Part shown: piece after piece, positions 26,389 through 35,662 of the stretch | Position numbering within the stretch: the stretch's first letter is position 1 | Layout of the letters: the number at the start of each line of letters is the position of its first letter | Source of the DNA: Candidatus Heimdallarchaeota archaeon | GTDB lineage: Archaea > Asgardarchaeota > Heimdallarchaeia > JABLTI01 | DNA: 46,167 bases | NCBI GenBank assembly: GCA_019894765.1 | Contig: JAGXNT010000055.1 | Coordinates: 1-46,167 of the forward strand | Direction of reading: 5' to 3' | The notes under the pieces: model-generated | The model's input: the letters and a program-made list of their open reading frames with translations, nothing else | Told to the model about the DNA's origin: nothing | Database searches by the model: none | Translations under genes and position numbers: made by a program

Positions 26389-26748
26389 TCACTCATTTAA
26401 ATTAATTTCTTCATCAAATCGTTCTGCTAGTTTTTTGTCAATGTCATCTTGAGCTTGCTTAGCTTTGTATGCCGCATAATCCAAATCCTCAACAATACGA
26501 TCAAAAATTGACTTAAAAGAATCCTTTATGCAAAGAAACTCCCCATTTGGATTAAAGGTAGCTACTTTTTCTTTTTCTTCATTATAGATATGAAAAATCG
26601 TTTTCACCCGAGAATCATCTGAGATTTTCTCTAATCCTTCAGGGACTTGTTCTTCAAGAGTGTAGCTTTTTTCACAGAACTTCTCAAACGCCATAGGAAT
26701 TCTTACTGCAATTCCTAAATGGATATAGTAGTCTACATTATCGCTCAT
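26389..26748 (-). CDS. Hypothetical acidic protein
   Basis: No family recognised. The 119 residues are soluble, with a beta-rich middle (KTIFHIYNEEKEKVATF) and a helical acidic tail (AQDDIDKKLAERFDEEI). ATG has GAGGG six bases upstream, so the start is well supported. It stands alone between DegV and GNAT genes. Confidence 0.65.
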   Translation of the reverse strand: MSDNVDYYIHLGIAVRIPMAFEKFCEKSYTLEEQVPEGLEKISDDSRVKTIFHIYNEEKEKVATFNPNGEFLCIKDSFKSIFDRIVEDLDYAAYKAKQAQDDIDKKLAERFDEEINLNE

Positions 26749-26842
26749 TTGTTTCCCTCAAAACAAGTTTAGCTGTTTATTATTTATATGTTGTTCGGAT
26801 AACCAGGACTAGATGCTTTTAGGCATCTTTTCTAAGAAATAC

Positions 26843-27601
26843 TTATTTTTTTATAAGATAGCGATATCCAAAGCTTTCCTTTAATCCTACTTTTTCATAA
26901 AGCGCAATTGCTGCTTGATTATCTCCTTGCACACATAAATAAACACTATGACATGAATTTGCTTTACCCCATTCAACCATTTGTGCTATGATGGATGCAG
27001 CAATTCCTTGACGACGATAATCAGGGTTAACTATCATATCGTAAATACCCAAATTACCTTGTTCAAGGACTCCCATTCCAACTCCAATTATTTTCTCTTC
27101 GTGTTTAGCAGAAAAGAAACATTTTGGTTGGAGGATTCTCCTAATGATTGCTTTTTGTCCTTTAATTCGTTCTTGGGTTCCTCTCTCTGAAACTGATAAA
27201 GTATTAAACCAATCATTCTTTGTTTCAGTAGTTTTTTGATAGGAATAATCTTGATTTACTGGAATATCTGACATATCTTCAAACTTTGCAACCATCACTC
27301 GAGTTTCATCTATTATTCTATAATTACTTTCAACTAGTGTCTTGAGAAGATTTTTGGGTTCATAATAATCTGGGAGTTGAAAAATAACAGGTAATTTATT
27401 CTTAGTATAAATTGCCTCTATAACTTGAATGTCTTCTAGAAGCTTGTCCCCATAATAAGTTAATGGTATAACACTGTTAGCTCTTTTCGTTATTCCCTCA
27501 GATATTCTTACTATCCAACCATTTAATAAATAATAATACTTTGCTGGCCAAGCGTTTGTTGATAATTCTTGGTAAAATCTTATTAATTGTATATCATGCA
27601 T
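26843..27601 (-). CDS. GNAT-family N-acetyltransferase
   Basis: The 252 residues have an N-terminal region resembling a degenerate GNAT half and a full C-terminal GNAT: IYDMIVNPDYRRQGIA contains the acetyl-CoA loop R-R-Q-G-I-A, followed by VYLCVQGDNQAAIALYEKVG, the classic motif B. The substrate is unknown. ATG start 27601; upstream lies the phospholipase C-like gene. Confidence 0.87.
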   Translation of the reverse strand: MHDIQLIRFYQELSTNAWPAKYYYLLNGWIVRISEGITKRANSVIPLTYYGDKLLEDIQVIEAIYTKNKLPVIFQLPDYYEPKNLLKTLVESNYRIIDETRVMVAKFEDMSDIPVNQDYSYQKTTETKNDWFNTLSVSERGTQERIKGQKAIIRRILQPKCFFSAKHEEKIIGVGMGVLEQGNLGIYDMIVNPDYRRQGIAASIIAQMVEWGKANSCHSVYLCVQGDNQAAIALYEKVGLKESFGYRYLIKK

Positions 27602-27676
27602 AATTGATAGACAGTTTTTCTTTATTATAAAATAAACGTCTAAGCTGAAGAAATAGTAGAGCAGGTAAAACCTCTC

Positions 27677-29002
27677 TTATTCCGGATTTCCTACATCTAC
27701 ATGGACACTAAAAATATCACCCGACCACTGAGCATAGATACCTCGATTGTCATAGGTTTTATAGCAAAAAACTTGATAGGTAATAAATACCTTTGGAGTG
27801 GGGGTATAAGTAAAGTATCGTAATATTCCTGAATAAATCGCTGTTTCTAAGGAACCATTCACAATAAACAATTTATAATACCAACCGGGTAGGTAATTCT
27901 TTGGTTGGGACCAACTGAAGGTTATTTTATTCACGCCATTACTTAAACCTCTAAATTTCCTGCACATAAGTGGTTTGAAATAATATGGGCTGTCAAATTT
28001 ATCTGTTGGATCGGTAAAATGAACATGAATTTCATTGTAATCTGTGTACCCATCAAAATCTGTGTCAACATTCGCGGGATCAGTTATCCAACCATCTGAT
28101 CCGGGATTAATCTCTTCTTGGTCTGTAATGAGATCATTGTCAGAATCATCACTTGTATAATCACAATTGTATTGTTGTTCAGTAACAGCATTGAGTGTAT
28201 CATTATCAAAATCCAGATTGTGAACGTACTGCCAGAAATAAAACAAGAATCCGGCAGTTAATTTGATTGCTTGGCCTACAAGAAAGGTAGCAATGTTTAG
28301 CCATAAAGAATAAACGTAATCTTGACTTTCAATGGTATACCAATGAGGATAAGCATAAAGAGCTGCTTGATGAACCCAAGCTTTTGCATTAATATTTCCT
28401 TCCCAATCCCTTGGGGGAGTGTATGTTCCATTGATTGGTTTTATGATATTTCCAAAAATAAACTGATAATTACAAAATGACTCATAATCCACATGGTACC
28501 CAAAAGGATCATTTTTTGCATGATGGGGAACAGTTAGATCTTGTACTAGATGGATTGCATAACCCAAGTAATAATAAGCACGAGTTTTATTCATTTGGAA
28601 GCCATTAATTCCCAAGTAGCAATTAACTGCTTTGTCGAAGTATTCTTGAGCATGGTATGGAGCTCCAATGTTTCCATACAATCCAGCTAAATGCTCTGGA
28701 TCCCAGTAATGTTCTCTTTTCACGTAGAGATTAGCATCATAATCTTCTTGTGCTCTATTCATAACATCAAAATAATTAGTAGGCAGAGCCACAATTTCTT
28801 GACGAAGTAAATAGAATGGATGGGTTTCATTGGTACTATCAGAACCTAACAAATTGAGAGCTTCCCAAATTAAAATATCATGAAAAGCACTGGATGGATA
28901 AGCAGAAGGATACGACTGGCTTAATTTGTTTGATTCAAGAAATAATGGAAGACAAAATATGCTTAGGATGATTACACTTTGTACTATCCTTTTCTTATTC
29001 AA
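27677..29002 (-). CDS. Secreted zinc-dependent phospholipase C/S1-P1-like enzyme with calcium-binding repeats
   Basis: The 441 residues begin with a signal peptide (about 7-25). The all-helical catalytic domain shows the zinc ligands of the phospholipase C/P1 nuclease fold: HYWDPEH (H98), then H151-x3-D155-x4-H160 in HLVQDLTVPHH, and H170-x3-E174. Residues about 280-335 form thrombospondin type 3-like repeats (DSDNDLITDQEE, DTDFDGYTDYNE), expected to bind calcium. A beta-sandwich of about 100 residues ends the protein. Exported and probably surface-bound. Phospholipid or nucleic acid could be the substrate. The TTG start is supported by GGAG upstream. Confidence 0.83.
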   Translation of the reverse strand: MNKKRIVQSVIILSIFCLPLFLESNKLSQSYPSAYPSSAFHDILIWEALNLLGSDSTNETHPFYLLRQEIVALPTNYFDVMNRAQEDYDANLYVKREHYWDPEHLAGLYGNIGAPYHAQEYFDKAVNCYLGINGFQMNKTRAYYYLGYAIHLVQDLTVPHHAKNDPFGYHVDYESFCNYQFIFGNIIKPINGTYTPPRDWEGNINAKAWVHQAALYAYPHWYTIESQDYVYSLWLNIATFLVGQAIKLTAGFLFYFWQYVHNLDFDNDTLNAVTEQQYNCDYTSDDSDNDLITDQEEINPGSDGWITDPANVDTDFDGYTDYNEIHVHFTDPTDKFDSPYYFKPLMCRKFRGLSNGVNKITFSWSQPKNYLPGWYYKLFIVNGSLETAIYSGILRYFTYTPTPKVFITYQVFCYKTYDNRGIYAQWSGDIFSVHVDVGNPE

Positions 29003-29091
29003 ACGAGCGACTCCAATTATAATATCTCTTTTGGTATTAATTGGATTGTCATTAATATTGTAATTAACAGTTACTTAAAAGGCAAATTATT

Positions 29092-29655
29092 TCATTCTTC
29101 TATGAGAAAATCAATATTGAACTCTTTGAGAACTTTATTCCCTCTGGGAATTCTTCCGGATTGTTTTCCTTGAATCAAACCATGAAGATAACTATCCAGA
29201 CTATCAACATCTTTTAGTAATTCTGCCAAAGAATCATTTGAGGTTGTTGTTTTATCGCTATGAACTGCAATGGCAGCTATCATCCTATCAACTTCTTCAT
29301 TAGTGATTTCAGGTAATTTCCCTTGGGATTTCTGATTATACTCGTTGACGATTTCCCGCAAGTGTTTTTCCGCATTTACCCCATGTTCTTTTCTAGATCC
29401 AGTCAGTAGAGTATGAATGTCATGTAACGCACAAGTAAGACTTGCTAATTCAGGATTTATACCTCTTTTTAGTGCAAGAAGTTTCGCGAGCTGCATTGTA
29501 GAATACATATGCATTTGACTCCAAACCAAAGGTAATTCACGGGTTTCTAGAGTAGTTTCTACTAGTTTTTTCTGAATTATAGTTAGAACAAGATTAAGTC
29601 TCCATGTGGGAAATCTGTTTTGATATTCTTTCATTGATTTACTATTTTCAAACAT
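29092..29655 (-). CDS. HD-domain phosphohydrolase
   Basis: The 187 residues contain an HD superfamily core: a His in QMHMYSTMQLAK, the HD pair in CALHDIHTLLTG, AAIAVHSDK and the last Asp in LLKDVDSLDSYLHG. Likely a metal-dependent phosphohydrolase acting on nucleotides or a similar substrate. Cytoplasmic. It lies 37 bases downstream of the metallo-beta-lactamase-fold gene on the same strand and is probably co-transcribed with it. Confidence 0.82.
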   Translation of the reverse strand: MFENSKSMKEYQNRFPTWRLNLVLTIIQKKLVETTLETRELPLVWSQMHMYSTMQLAKLLALKRGINPELASLTCALHDIHTLLTGSRKEHGVNAEKHLREIVNEYNQKSQGKLPEITNEEVDRMIAAIAVHSDKTTTSNDSLAELLKDVDSLDSYLHGLIQGKQSGRIPRGNKVLKEFNIDFLIEE

Positions 29656-29692
29656 TTCTTACTCTCCAAGTTTCTAAGCAGAAAAGTATATT

Positions 29693-30556
29693 TCAACACT
29701 CATACGTTAATTTTGTTCCAACAAGACATGGTTTAATTATGTCACTTTTGATTTGAGATTTCAAACGGTCAATAGTATTTTGTCCTGAACAATGATTAAA
29801 GTATAATTTTGGTGAACTATATCTATTCATGAGTTTCTCTGCTACAAAATCAACTTCATCTTCTGAGAATCGAAGCATATGTGTTCCGCCTATGATTGTT
29901 ATAATATTCTCCTGTGTATGATTTCGAGTTACTTGCTCAAGTGTATTTAGAAGTCCCGCATGACAACATCCACAGATTAGAACTAAACCATCCTTGGTTT
30001 TGAGGACAAGTGATAAGTCGTCTAGTAATTGATCATGTTCCCAATTATTATTCACATAATGACGAGTTCTTTTCTCTACTCCATCCTTGAAAGGACGATG
30101 ACTGATTTCACCAACTGTTGTCAAGCAAGAAGTAATTGCGACAGGTTTTGCTGAAAGGTTTAAGGTCATTTTTTTCTTTAATTCACCTTCTAATGGCGGG
30201 AGAGAGAATTCATTGATCTGTTCTGGTTTTTTCTTTGAATTATACATTCCTTTTGGTTCAAAGACTGTAGGATGGCCTATGATTTCTAAAGGATCCTTGA
30301 CAATTCTCTCCTCTAAGAGAGCTTTTAATCCTCCGGTATGATCCAAATGTCCGTGTGATAGGACTAAAGCATCAATACTATTTGGATCGATATTTAGTTG
30401 ATTCATATTGTGTAGTAATTTCTTCCCATTCCATCCGACATCAAATAAAACCTTCTTCTCTTCAGAAACAATGAGAAAAGACTGACCATGATCAGCAATG
30501 AATCCAGAATCTTGAGGAACAACATCATTATAGAGATTAATTATAGAGACTTGCAA
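29693..30556 (-). CDS. Metallo-beta-lactamase-fold protein, COG1237 type
   Basis: The 287 residues have the metal motif LSHGHLDHTGG, then CGCCHAGLLNTL and IIGGTHMLRFSE, the signature of the COG1237 group often annotated as a dihydropterin ribofuranosyl-aminobenzene phosphate synthase. That annotation comes from one archaeal study and does not safely apply to the whole group, so I give only the fold. Cytoplasmic. ATG start; first gene of a pair with the HD protein. Confidence 0.83.
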   Translation of the reverse strand: MQVSIINLYNDVVPQDSGFIADHGQSFLIVSEEKKVLFDVGWNGKKLLHNMNQLNIDPNSIDALVLSHGHLDHTGGLKALLEERIVKDPLEIIGHPTVFEPKGMYNSKKKPEQINEFSLPPLEGELKKKMTLNLSAKPVAITSCLTTVGEISHRPFKDGVEKRTRHYVNNNWEHDQLLDDLSLVLKTKDGLVLICGCCHAGLLNTLEQVTRNHTQENIITIIGGTHMLRFSEDEVDFVAEKLMNRYSSPKLYFNHCSGQNTIDRLKSQIKSDIIKPCLVGTKLTYEC

Positions 30557-30657
30557 AAGATAACACCAAAATTGAAATATTCACTTTGAATTAAAATTCT
30601 TGATGCTATTTAATATACATGTCGTTGACGTTATTATTCTCTCGAGGTAAAGTTTAA

Positions 30658-30667
30658 TTTTATATAA
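30658..30667 (+). promoter_or_regulatory. Candidate TATA box for the MalY-like gene
   Basis: TTTTATATAA predicts transcription from about 30688, at a fourfold GATT repeat (30687-30702), leaving a leader of about 35 bases before ATG 30724. Confidence 0.4.
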
Positions 30668-30723
30668 TCATAGAATTGACTGAATAGATTGATTGATTGA
30701 TTGTTAATATTTTGGTGCTCCAG

Positions 30724-31929
30724 ATGAGTAAGAAAAGTAGATACAATTTCGATAAGATAATTGATAGAACCCAGACAAGTTCAGTTAAATGGGATAACGA
30801 TTTCATGAAGAAGTACTTCAAATACGATGAATTGCTGCCGCTATGGGTCGCGGACATGGATTTCCGAGCTCCAGAAGAGCTGCTTGATGCTTTAAGAAAA
30901 AGAGTCAACCATGGGATTTTTGGTTATACTATTACACCTGATTCGTATTATGATGCGATAATTAGCTGGTTTAAACGCAGACATGGATGGAGTCTTGAGA
31001 AAGATTGGATAAAGTTTGCACCAGGGGTTGTCCCAGCAATTAATTTCATAATTCAGTATTTTAGTCACCCAGGAGATAATATAATCATCCAGGAACCCGT
31101 TTACTACCCATTTGCTAGTCAAATTAAAAGTAATGGGAGAAATGTAGTTAACAATCAGCTAGTGATCAAAGATAATCGATATGAAATGGATTTTGAAGAT
31201 CTCGAGAAAAAATGCAAAGAACCAAGAACAAAATTGCTCATTCTTTGCTCTCCACATAATCCTGTTGGACGGGTATGGGCTAAAAAAGAATTAACCAAAC
31301 TGGGTAAAATCTGCAACGAGAATAATGTACTTGTTGTTTCAGATGAAATCCATTGTGACCTGATCTTTCCCGGTTATAAGCACATTCCATACGCGACTAT
31401 TTCTAAGGAGTTTGCTCAAAAATCAATAACTTGTGTTGCCCCTTCGAAAACTTTCAATGTCGCAGGTTTAAAGTCAAGCAACGTTATTATGCCAAACAAA
31501 ATTCTCTGTGACGAGTTTGTAGCAAAATGTGGTACTCTCTCCATTCGTGGGCCATCTATAATCGGTGCTGTAGCAACAGAAGCAGTATACAATGATTGTG
31601 AAGAATGGTTGGATGAATTACTTGAGTATCTCTGGGAGAATTTTGAATTCTTGAAGTCGTATTTTGCTGACTATAAACCAGATATTGAAGTATTTAATCT
31701 TGAAGGTACGTATTTGCCTTGGGTTGATTTCAGGAAACTAGACATCGATCCTAAAGAACTGGACAGATGTATCAAAGAAGATGGCAAGGTTTGCTTAGAC
31801 GATGGTGCTATGTTTGGCGAATCTGGTAAAGGGTTCCAAAGATTTAATATTGCTTGCCCAAGAGCGATTTTAGAAGATGCCCTCAAGAGAATCACTACAG
31901 CTCTTGATAAAGGTAAAAAGAAAGAGTAG
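30724..31929 (+). CDS. MalY/PatB-type PLP lyase or aminotransferase
   Basis: Fold-type I PLP enzyme, about 401 residues. The N-terminal signature LPLWVADMDFRAPEEL and HGIFGYT mark the MalY/PatB cystathionine beta-lyase group. Others are CSPHNPVGRVW, the PLP aspartate in VSDEIHCDL and the Schiff-base lysine in APSKTFNVAGLK. Probable reaction: C-S beta-elimination of cystathionine or cysteine conjugates to homocysteine or thiol, pyruvate and ammonia. ATG 30724 has GGTG six bases before it; the longer TTG reading from 30697 has no ribosome site. Confidence 0.87.
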   Translation: MSKKSRYNFDKIIDRTQTSSVKWDNDFMKKYFKYDELLPLWVADMDFRAPEELLDALRKRVNHGIFGYTITPDSYYDAIISWFKRRHGWSLEKDWIKFAPGVVPAINFIIQYFSHPGDNIIIQEPVYYPFASQIKSNGRNVVNNQLVIKDNRYEMDFEDLEKKCKEPRTKLLILCSPHNPVGRVWAKKELTKLGKICNENNVLVVSDEIHCDLIFPGYKHIPYATISKEFAQKSITCVAPSKTFNVAGLKSSNVIMPNKILCDEFVAKCGTLSIRGPSIIGAVATEAVYNDCEEWLDELLEYLWENFEFLKSYFADYKPDIEVFNLEGTYLPWVDFRKLDIDPKELDRCIKEDGKVCLDDGAMFGESGKGFQRFNIACPRAILEDALKRITTALDKGKKKE

Positions 31930-31946
31930 AAAGAGGAATCGTTTCC

Positions 31947-33032
31947 TCAATTCTTCTTTACTTTTCTAAGGAGAAATATGAATGGAAATATTATGGGAAT
32001 AATCCAAAGCTCAAAGCCGGGTAGAGCTTTTAGTTTGAATCCGACAGCATCTCTAATAGATTCTAATCCCCATCCTGAACTTCTAACCTCAAGATCTACA
32101 GTATAACTGCCTTTCAATGTTCCAGTAAAATTTCCTGTATAGATATTATCGTGATCTGGATCTGTTAAATATACATATTCGTAATCTTCGCTGGAGTCCT
32201 CATGGTAAACATTAGCGCTTACTGTGTGTAGATCCATTGTTGTGTTTCCATAAAAAGTATCATTCAAATTGATAGTCTCTACTGAAATAGTGTGTGTTGT
32301 ATTTGATTCCCCTTTTACGGATGAAATAGTAGTTTCGGAAACAGCTGATAAACCTAAGACTGATTTCGCAATTGCCACACAAAACGGATAAATTGCTTGA
32401 TGGGTAGATTGAAAGGTTCCTGTTCCAGCAGTTATAACCCTTTTGTCAGAAACCACACCAACTCCATGGATAACAATAGCACCAGCATCAATCATATCAG
32501 AAGCAGTCTGAGAATAATAAGCAACCTTCACTCCATTAACAACACTACTAACTTGTGCTAATGCAACAGTACCTATACAAATACCTGAAACAACTAATCC
32601 AGCTGTATAAGCAGTAGTTAACAAATTATGTGTAAGAGTACTAGTCTGCAAAATGGTCCAATGTGGACCAGCTGGTACATACACAGCATCAAACTGAGAA
32701 AGAATTTCAGTTGTTGCATCAGCTATCAAAATATCAGGTGTTACTGGCCTTGGTGGTTTATTAGGACACGAAGCACAAACAGCTGTTAATCCTGCTGTTG
32801 TAACATTGCACCCCCAAGATTCCAATTGATTCTTAATCCAAAAATAGGAATCACCAAAACCGTTAGCAATAACTGCTAAGATTTTCATATCAGCTAAAGC
32901 ATTTGGAGAAAGCTCCAAATTGGTATTTTCCTCTTTAGCTTCAATATTCATATTATTTATTAGAAAACTTGACAGAATTACTATACCCAAAAAGAAGAAA
33001 CTATACTTCTTCATAATAGTACCAAACTTCAA
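31947..33032 (-). CDS. Secreted, membrane-tethered DJ-1/PfpI-like protein
   Basis: The 361 residues begin with a signal peptide (about 10-26). The domain at 50-220 fits the DJ-1/PfpI class I glutamine amidotransferase-like fold: VPAGPHWTIL, then the nucleophile elbow SGICIG with Cys152, as in DJ-1's AICAG. A further ~110 residues form a beta-sandwich (GNFTGTLKGSYTVDLEV), and a C-terminal hydrophobic helix with a basic end (FPFIFLLRKVKKN) anchors it outside. DJ-1 proteins are normally cytoplasmic, so an exported version is odd. Enzyme activity is unproven. The TTG start follows GGTG; ATG 33014 is the alternative. Confidence 0.8.
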   Translation of the reverse strand: MKFGTIMKKYSFFFLGIVILSSFLINNMNIEAKEENTNLELSPNALADMKILAVIANGFGDSYFWIKNQLESWGCNVTTAGLTAVCASCPNKPPRPVTPDILIADATTEILSQFDAVYVPAGPHWTILQTSTLTHNLLTTAYTAGLVVSGICIGTVALAQVSSVVNGVKVAYYSQTASDMIDAGAIVIHGVGVVSDKRVITAGTGTFQSTHQAIYPFCVAIAKSVLGLSAVSETTISSVKGESNTTHTISVETINLNDTFYGNTTMDLHTVSANVYHEDSSEDYEYVYLTDPDHDNIYTGNFTGTLKGSYTVDLEVRSSGWGLESIRDAVGFKLKALPGFELWIIPIIFPFIFLLRKVKKN

Positions 33033-33197
33033 TTCTTACACCAATCACAACGTAAATTGATGTTTAAAGGTGGGAATTTAAAAGAAACTACGTATTAGTC
33101 TTGGAAATTGCTGATTTCAGATATGCTTATTTTTATTGAATGATAAAAACAATTTTGCACAGAAAATCAATCTTCTGTGATAAAGTGTACATCGAGA

Positions 33198-33512
33198 TTA
33201 TTGGAGAAGTGAAAGCAATAACTTAGGTTTTATCTTAGTTGCTTTATGATGTAGAACTAATGATTCCTCAATTAATTCAAGATTGGTTTTAGCATTGCAA
33301 TATTTGGGATCTAGTAATAGTGCTTTTCTAGTACAGGAAATTGCTAATGATTGATAACCTCCTATGTAAAAAATAGCACCAATATTATTCCAAATAATAG
33401 GTGAATCTGAATTCAGTTTTAATGCTTGACAATAGCTTCTGAAGGCTCGAGATAAATCTCCTTGTCTTCGATAAAGATGTCCTTTTCTTAGATATTCTTC
33501 TTCTGTGGTCAA
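33198..33512 (-). CDS. Small TPR protein
   Basis: About 104 residues with two clear tetratricopeptide repeats (LYRRQGDLSRAFRSYCQALK and IGAIFYIGGYQSLAISCTRK) and a partial third. A protein-binding adaptor; partner unknown. TTG 33512 is preferred because GGTGGA lies four bases upstream; TTG 33533 would add seven Gly/Ser-rich residues. A second TPR protein lies at 41.4 kb. Confidence 0.72.
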   Translation of the reverse strand: MTTEEEYLRKGHLYRRQGDLSRAFRSYCQALKLNSDSPIIWNNIGAIFYIGGYQSLAISCTRKALLLDPKYCNAKTNLELIEESLVLHHKATKIKPKLLLSLLQ

Positions 33513-33632
33513 AAATCCACCAACACCGCTCAAGGTATTGTTTTTAAGACCAGTTATAAACTCCTCTTTTCTCTACAAGAATACATTACACATGTACAGT
33601 ATACTTTAATGCTTGAGTCTCTCGAGTAAAAA

Positions 33633-34751
33633 CTATCGAAATTGATCTAAGAATGCCTTAAATCGTGCGAGTCCTTCTACCAATGTTTCTGTTTTATTAC
33701 CAAAACCCATACGAATGAAGCCTTCCATTTCAAAACATTCCCCTGGAACTAGAAAGGTATTTTTCTCGTTGATGAGTTTTACACACAATTTTTCTGATGA
33801 AATATTTGTATGCTGTTTAAGAAAAGCGACGCTTGCAGCTTTTGGAGGGATCCAGTCAACTAGTGGTTCATTTTCAACCCAAGTGGTGAGGATCTTGAGA
33901 TTAGTTTTCAATAATTTCAGATTTCGTTCGTAGATTTTATCGAGATTTTTCATAGCAATTGCAGCTAATGCATCATCAATCATCCCATTGCTGATTGTAG
34001 TATAGTCTCTATGATCCATACATTCTTTGATGATTTGTTTACTAGCAGCTATCCAACCCAACCGAAGGCCTGTTAAGGAGATTCCTTTTGAGAATGAACC
34101 AGTAGCAATTGCTTTGTCATAAATATCAACAGCTGAAGGTACTCTATCTTTTTCCTCATAAAACAATCCATGATATGTTTCATCACAGAGCAAATATGCT
34201 CCAGCGTCTTCCGCTACTTGGCAGATTCTTCTCAAAAGAGATTCATCTATTAGGGAACCAGTTGGATTATGCGGATTATTCATAACAATGAGTTTTGTTT
34301 TATCATCAACTAACTTCAATAGTTCTCTTAGATCAGGTAACCATTGATCTTCCCATTTTAATTCCAAAAGCTTAACATTCGCCCCAAATGATCTTGCAGT
34401 ACTGTACAATTGTTGATACGTTGGGAGAATGGAAATTACTGTATCACCAGGTTCAACAAAACTGTAGAATGTTAGGAAATTAGCACTGATTGCTCCTCCA
34501 CAAACTAAGATATTATCTTCTTTCATTGTTTTGTATTGATTGGCAATCCCTTTTCTTAATTCGGGGGAACCTTCGATATACCCATAAGTTAGTTGTTTTT
34601 TCTTGAATTCATCAAAGAAATCTTCTCTATCCATTAGTGTTAAAAATTCCTCAAGAGTGAATGGATTAACACAAGTTTCAGCGAGGTTTAATTCCACGTG
34701 ATGTTCGTATTTATTCATAAAATGCTCAACAAGAAATGGATCTACTTTCAT
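33633..34751 (-). CDS. Class I/II PLP aminotransferase
   Basis: About 372 residues. PLP contacts are VCGGAISANFL, NNPHNPTGSL, LCDETYHGLF and the Schiff-base Lys in GSFSKGISLTGLRLGWIA; the C-terminus has FIRMGFG with the substrate-carboxylate arginine. Most like archaeal aspartate/aromatic-type enzymes; the exact amino acid is not readable from sequence. ATG 34751 has GGAG about ten bases upstream; ATG 34775 would add eight residues. Confidence 0.85.
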   Translation of the reverse strand: MKVDPFLVEHFMNKYEHHVELNLAETCVNPFTLEEFLTLMDREDFFDEFKKKQLTYGYIEGSPELRKGIANQYKTMKEDNILVCGGAISANFLTFYSFVEPGDTVISILPTYQQLYSTARSFGANVKLLELKWEDQWLPDLRELLKLVDDKTKLIVMNNPHNPTGSLIDESLLRRICQVAEDAGAYLLCDETYHGLFYEEKDRVPSAVDIYDKAIATGSFSKGISLTGLRLGWIAASKQIIKECMDHRDYTTISNGMIDDALAAIAMKNLDKIYERNLKLLKTNLKILTTWVENEPLVDWIPPKAASVAFLKQHTNISSEKLCVKLINEKNTFLVPGECFEMEGFIRMGFGNKTETLVEGLARFKAFLDQFR

Positions 34752-34796
34752 TAATCTCAAACTCCAATGAAACAATTGCCTTCTACTTAAAATAAT

Positions 34797-35360
34797 TTAC
34801 CAAGGTAAGTTATAATCCAAAGAAAACAACCGATCAATCCATTCCATAGTGCTCTCGTCATAATCTGGTCTTGCACCTTTAGAAGGATCTTCGTTTCGTA
34901 ATTTAGCTATTAATTCGGAAAAATCATTGATAGTAACTATTTCACCATCTTTGAATTGAAATTCTATAACAGTTTCAAATGAAATAGGACGTTGAAAACC
35001 CATGTGAACATACATCTCATCAATGAAGTCCTTACCAAGTAAAATAAAACCTGTAAACTTTATTGGGAGATTCAAATCTCTATACATGAAATTAAAGCCC
35101 ATAGGACTTTTCCAATTGATTGCAGCTCGATCATTTATTTCCGTTAATTTTTCCTCTTGTGATCTTAGCATTAAACCAGTTAGAATTAATTGCTTTTCAG
35201 TAAGAATATATGATGCAACAAATCCTCGATAGCAAGCTGTGGAAGCCATTATTGGGAAGATACCAAATTCGTTTGGTTTGAAAAGACTAGAACCTTTGAG
35301 ACCGATTAATACAAATTCCTCTCCTTTGTAAAAGAAAGAATCTGGCATTTGAGCTGTCAT
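34797..35360 (-). CDS. Hypothetical beta-rich protein
   Basis: No named family. The 187 residues have no signal or membrane segment and are predicted mostly beta (FFYKGEEFVLIGLKG, CYRGFVASYILTEKQLILTG). The layout of an opening strand run ending in a CYRG-type turn resembles uncharacterised bacterial proteins, but I cannot name one. It lies 45 bases upstream of the aminotransferase on the same strand and is probably co-transcribed. Confidence 0.65.
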   Translation of the reverse strand: MTAQMPDSFFYKGEEFVLIGLKGSSLFKPNEFGIFPIMASTACYRGFVASYILTEKQLILTGLMLRSQEEKLTEINDRAAINWKSPMGFNFMYRDLNLPIKFTGFILLGKDFIDEMYVHMGFQRPISFETVIEFQFKDGEIVTINDFSELIAKLRNEDPSKGARPDYDESTMEWIDRLFSLDYNLPW

Positions 35361-35662
35361 TTGAATCTATTATAGAAATCTGCTTTTTTACTATTTGAAC
35401 ATTATTTAAATCAAAAATTGAGGACGGGGATAGTTTAAACCCCGTCCGATTCGTCCTTTTCTCTCGGGAAAAGACTTAGTAAATAGTCTTGAGACCTGTT
35501 CGAGTTGAAGATTCTATAACAAGATCTTTCTTAGTCATCTCCCTAATTAAAAACAAGGTCGCTTACTTTTTAATAATTTTCCGTATAAATTAACAGAATT
35601 TGTAGGTTCTTCAAAAAGAATGGTTTTTTAAGTAGATAAATCCTCGACTATAAGATGCTAAA
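35361..35662. other. 302-base gene-free gap between divergent genes, rich in hairpins
   Basis: No open frame. Three inverted repeats lie within 70 bases: GGACGGGG/CCCCGTCC (35422-35447, 10-base loop), CTTTTC/GAAAAG (35456-35473) and AAGACT/AGTCTT (35471-35490). The last two share three bases, so they may exclude one another. It must also hold promoters for the hypothetical protein (minus) and the flavodoxin (plus). A structured small RNA or switch-like leader is possible. Confidence 0.4.
35422..35447. repeat. GC-rich perfect inverted repeat GGACGGGG / CCCCGTCC
   Basis: Perfect 8-base arms with a 10-base loop, the same geometry as the repeat at 24090-24115 but unrelated in sequence. It is one of the GC-richest spots in the window. 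Confidence 0.5.

Noticed and set aside
29693..30556. Naming the COG1237 protein as a methanopterin biosynthesis enzyme
   Set aside because: The group is broad, and no methanopterin gene is near, so only the fold and group are given.
30687..30703. Fourfold GATT repeat as a contingency repeat
   Set aside because: Only four units, in a leader near the predicted transcript start, with no frame effect; too weak.
35496..35512. T-loop-like TTCGAGT suggesting a tRNA
   Set aside because: The flanking bases do not form a five-pair T stem and no acceptor or anticodon arm can be drawn.
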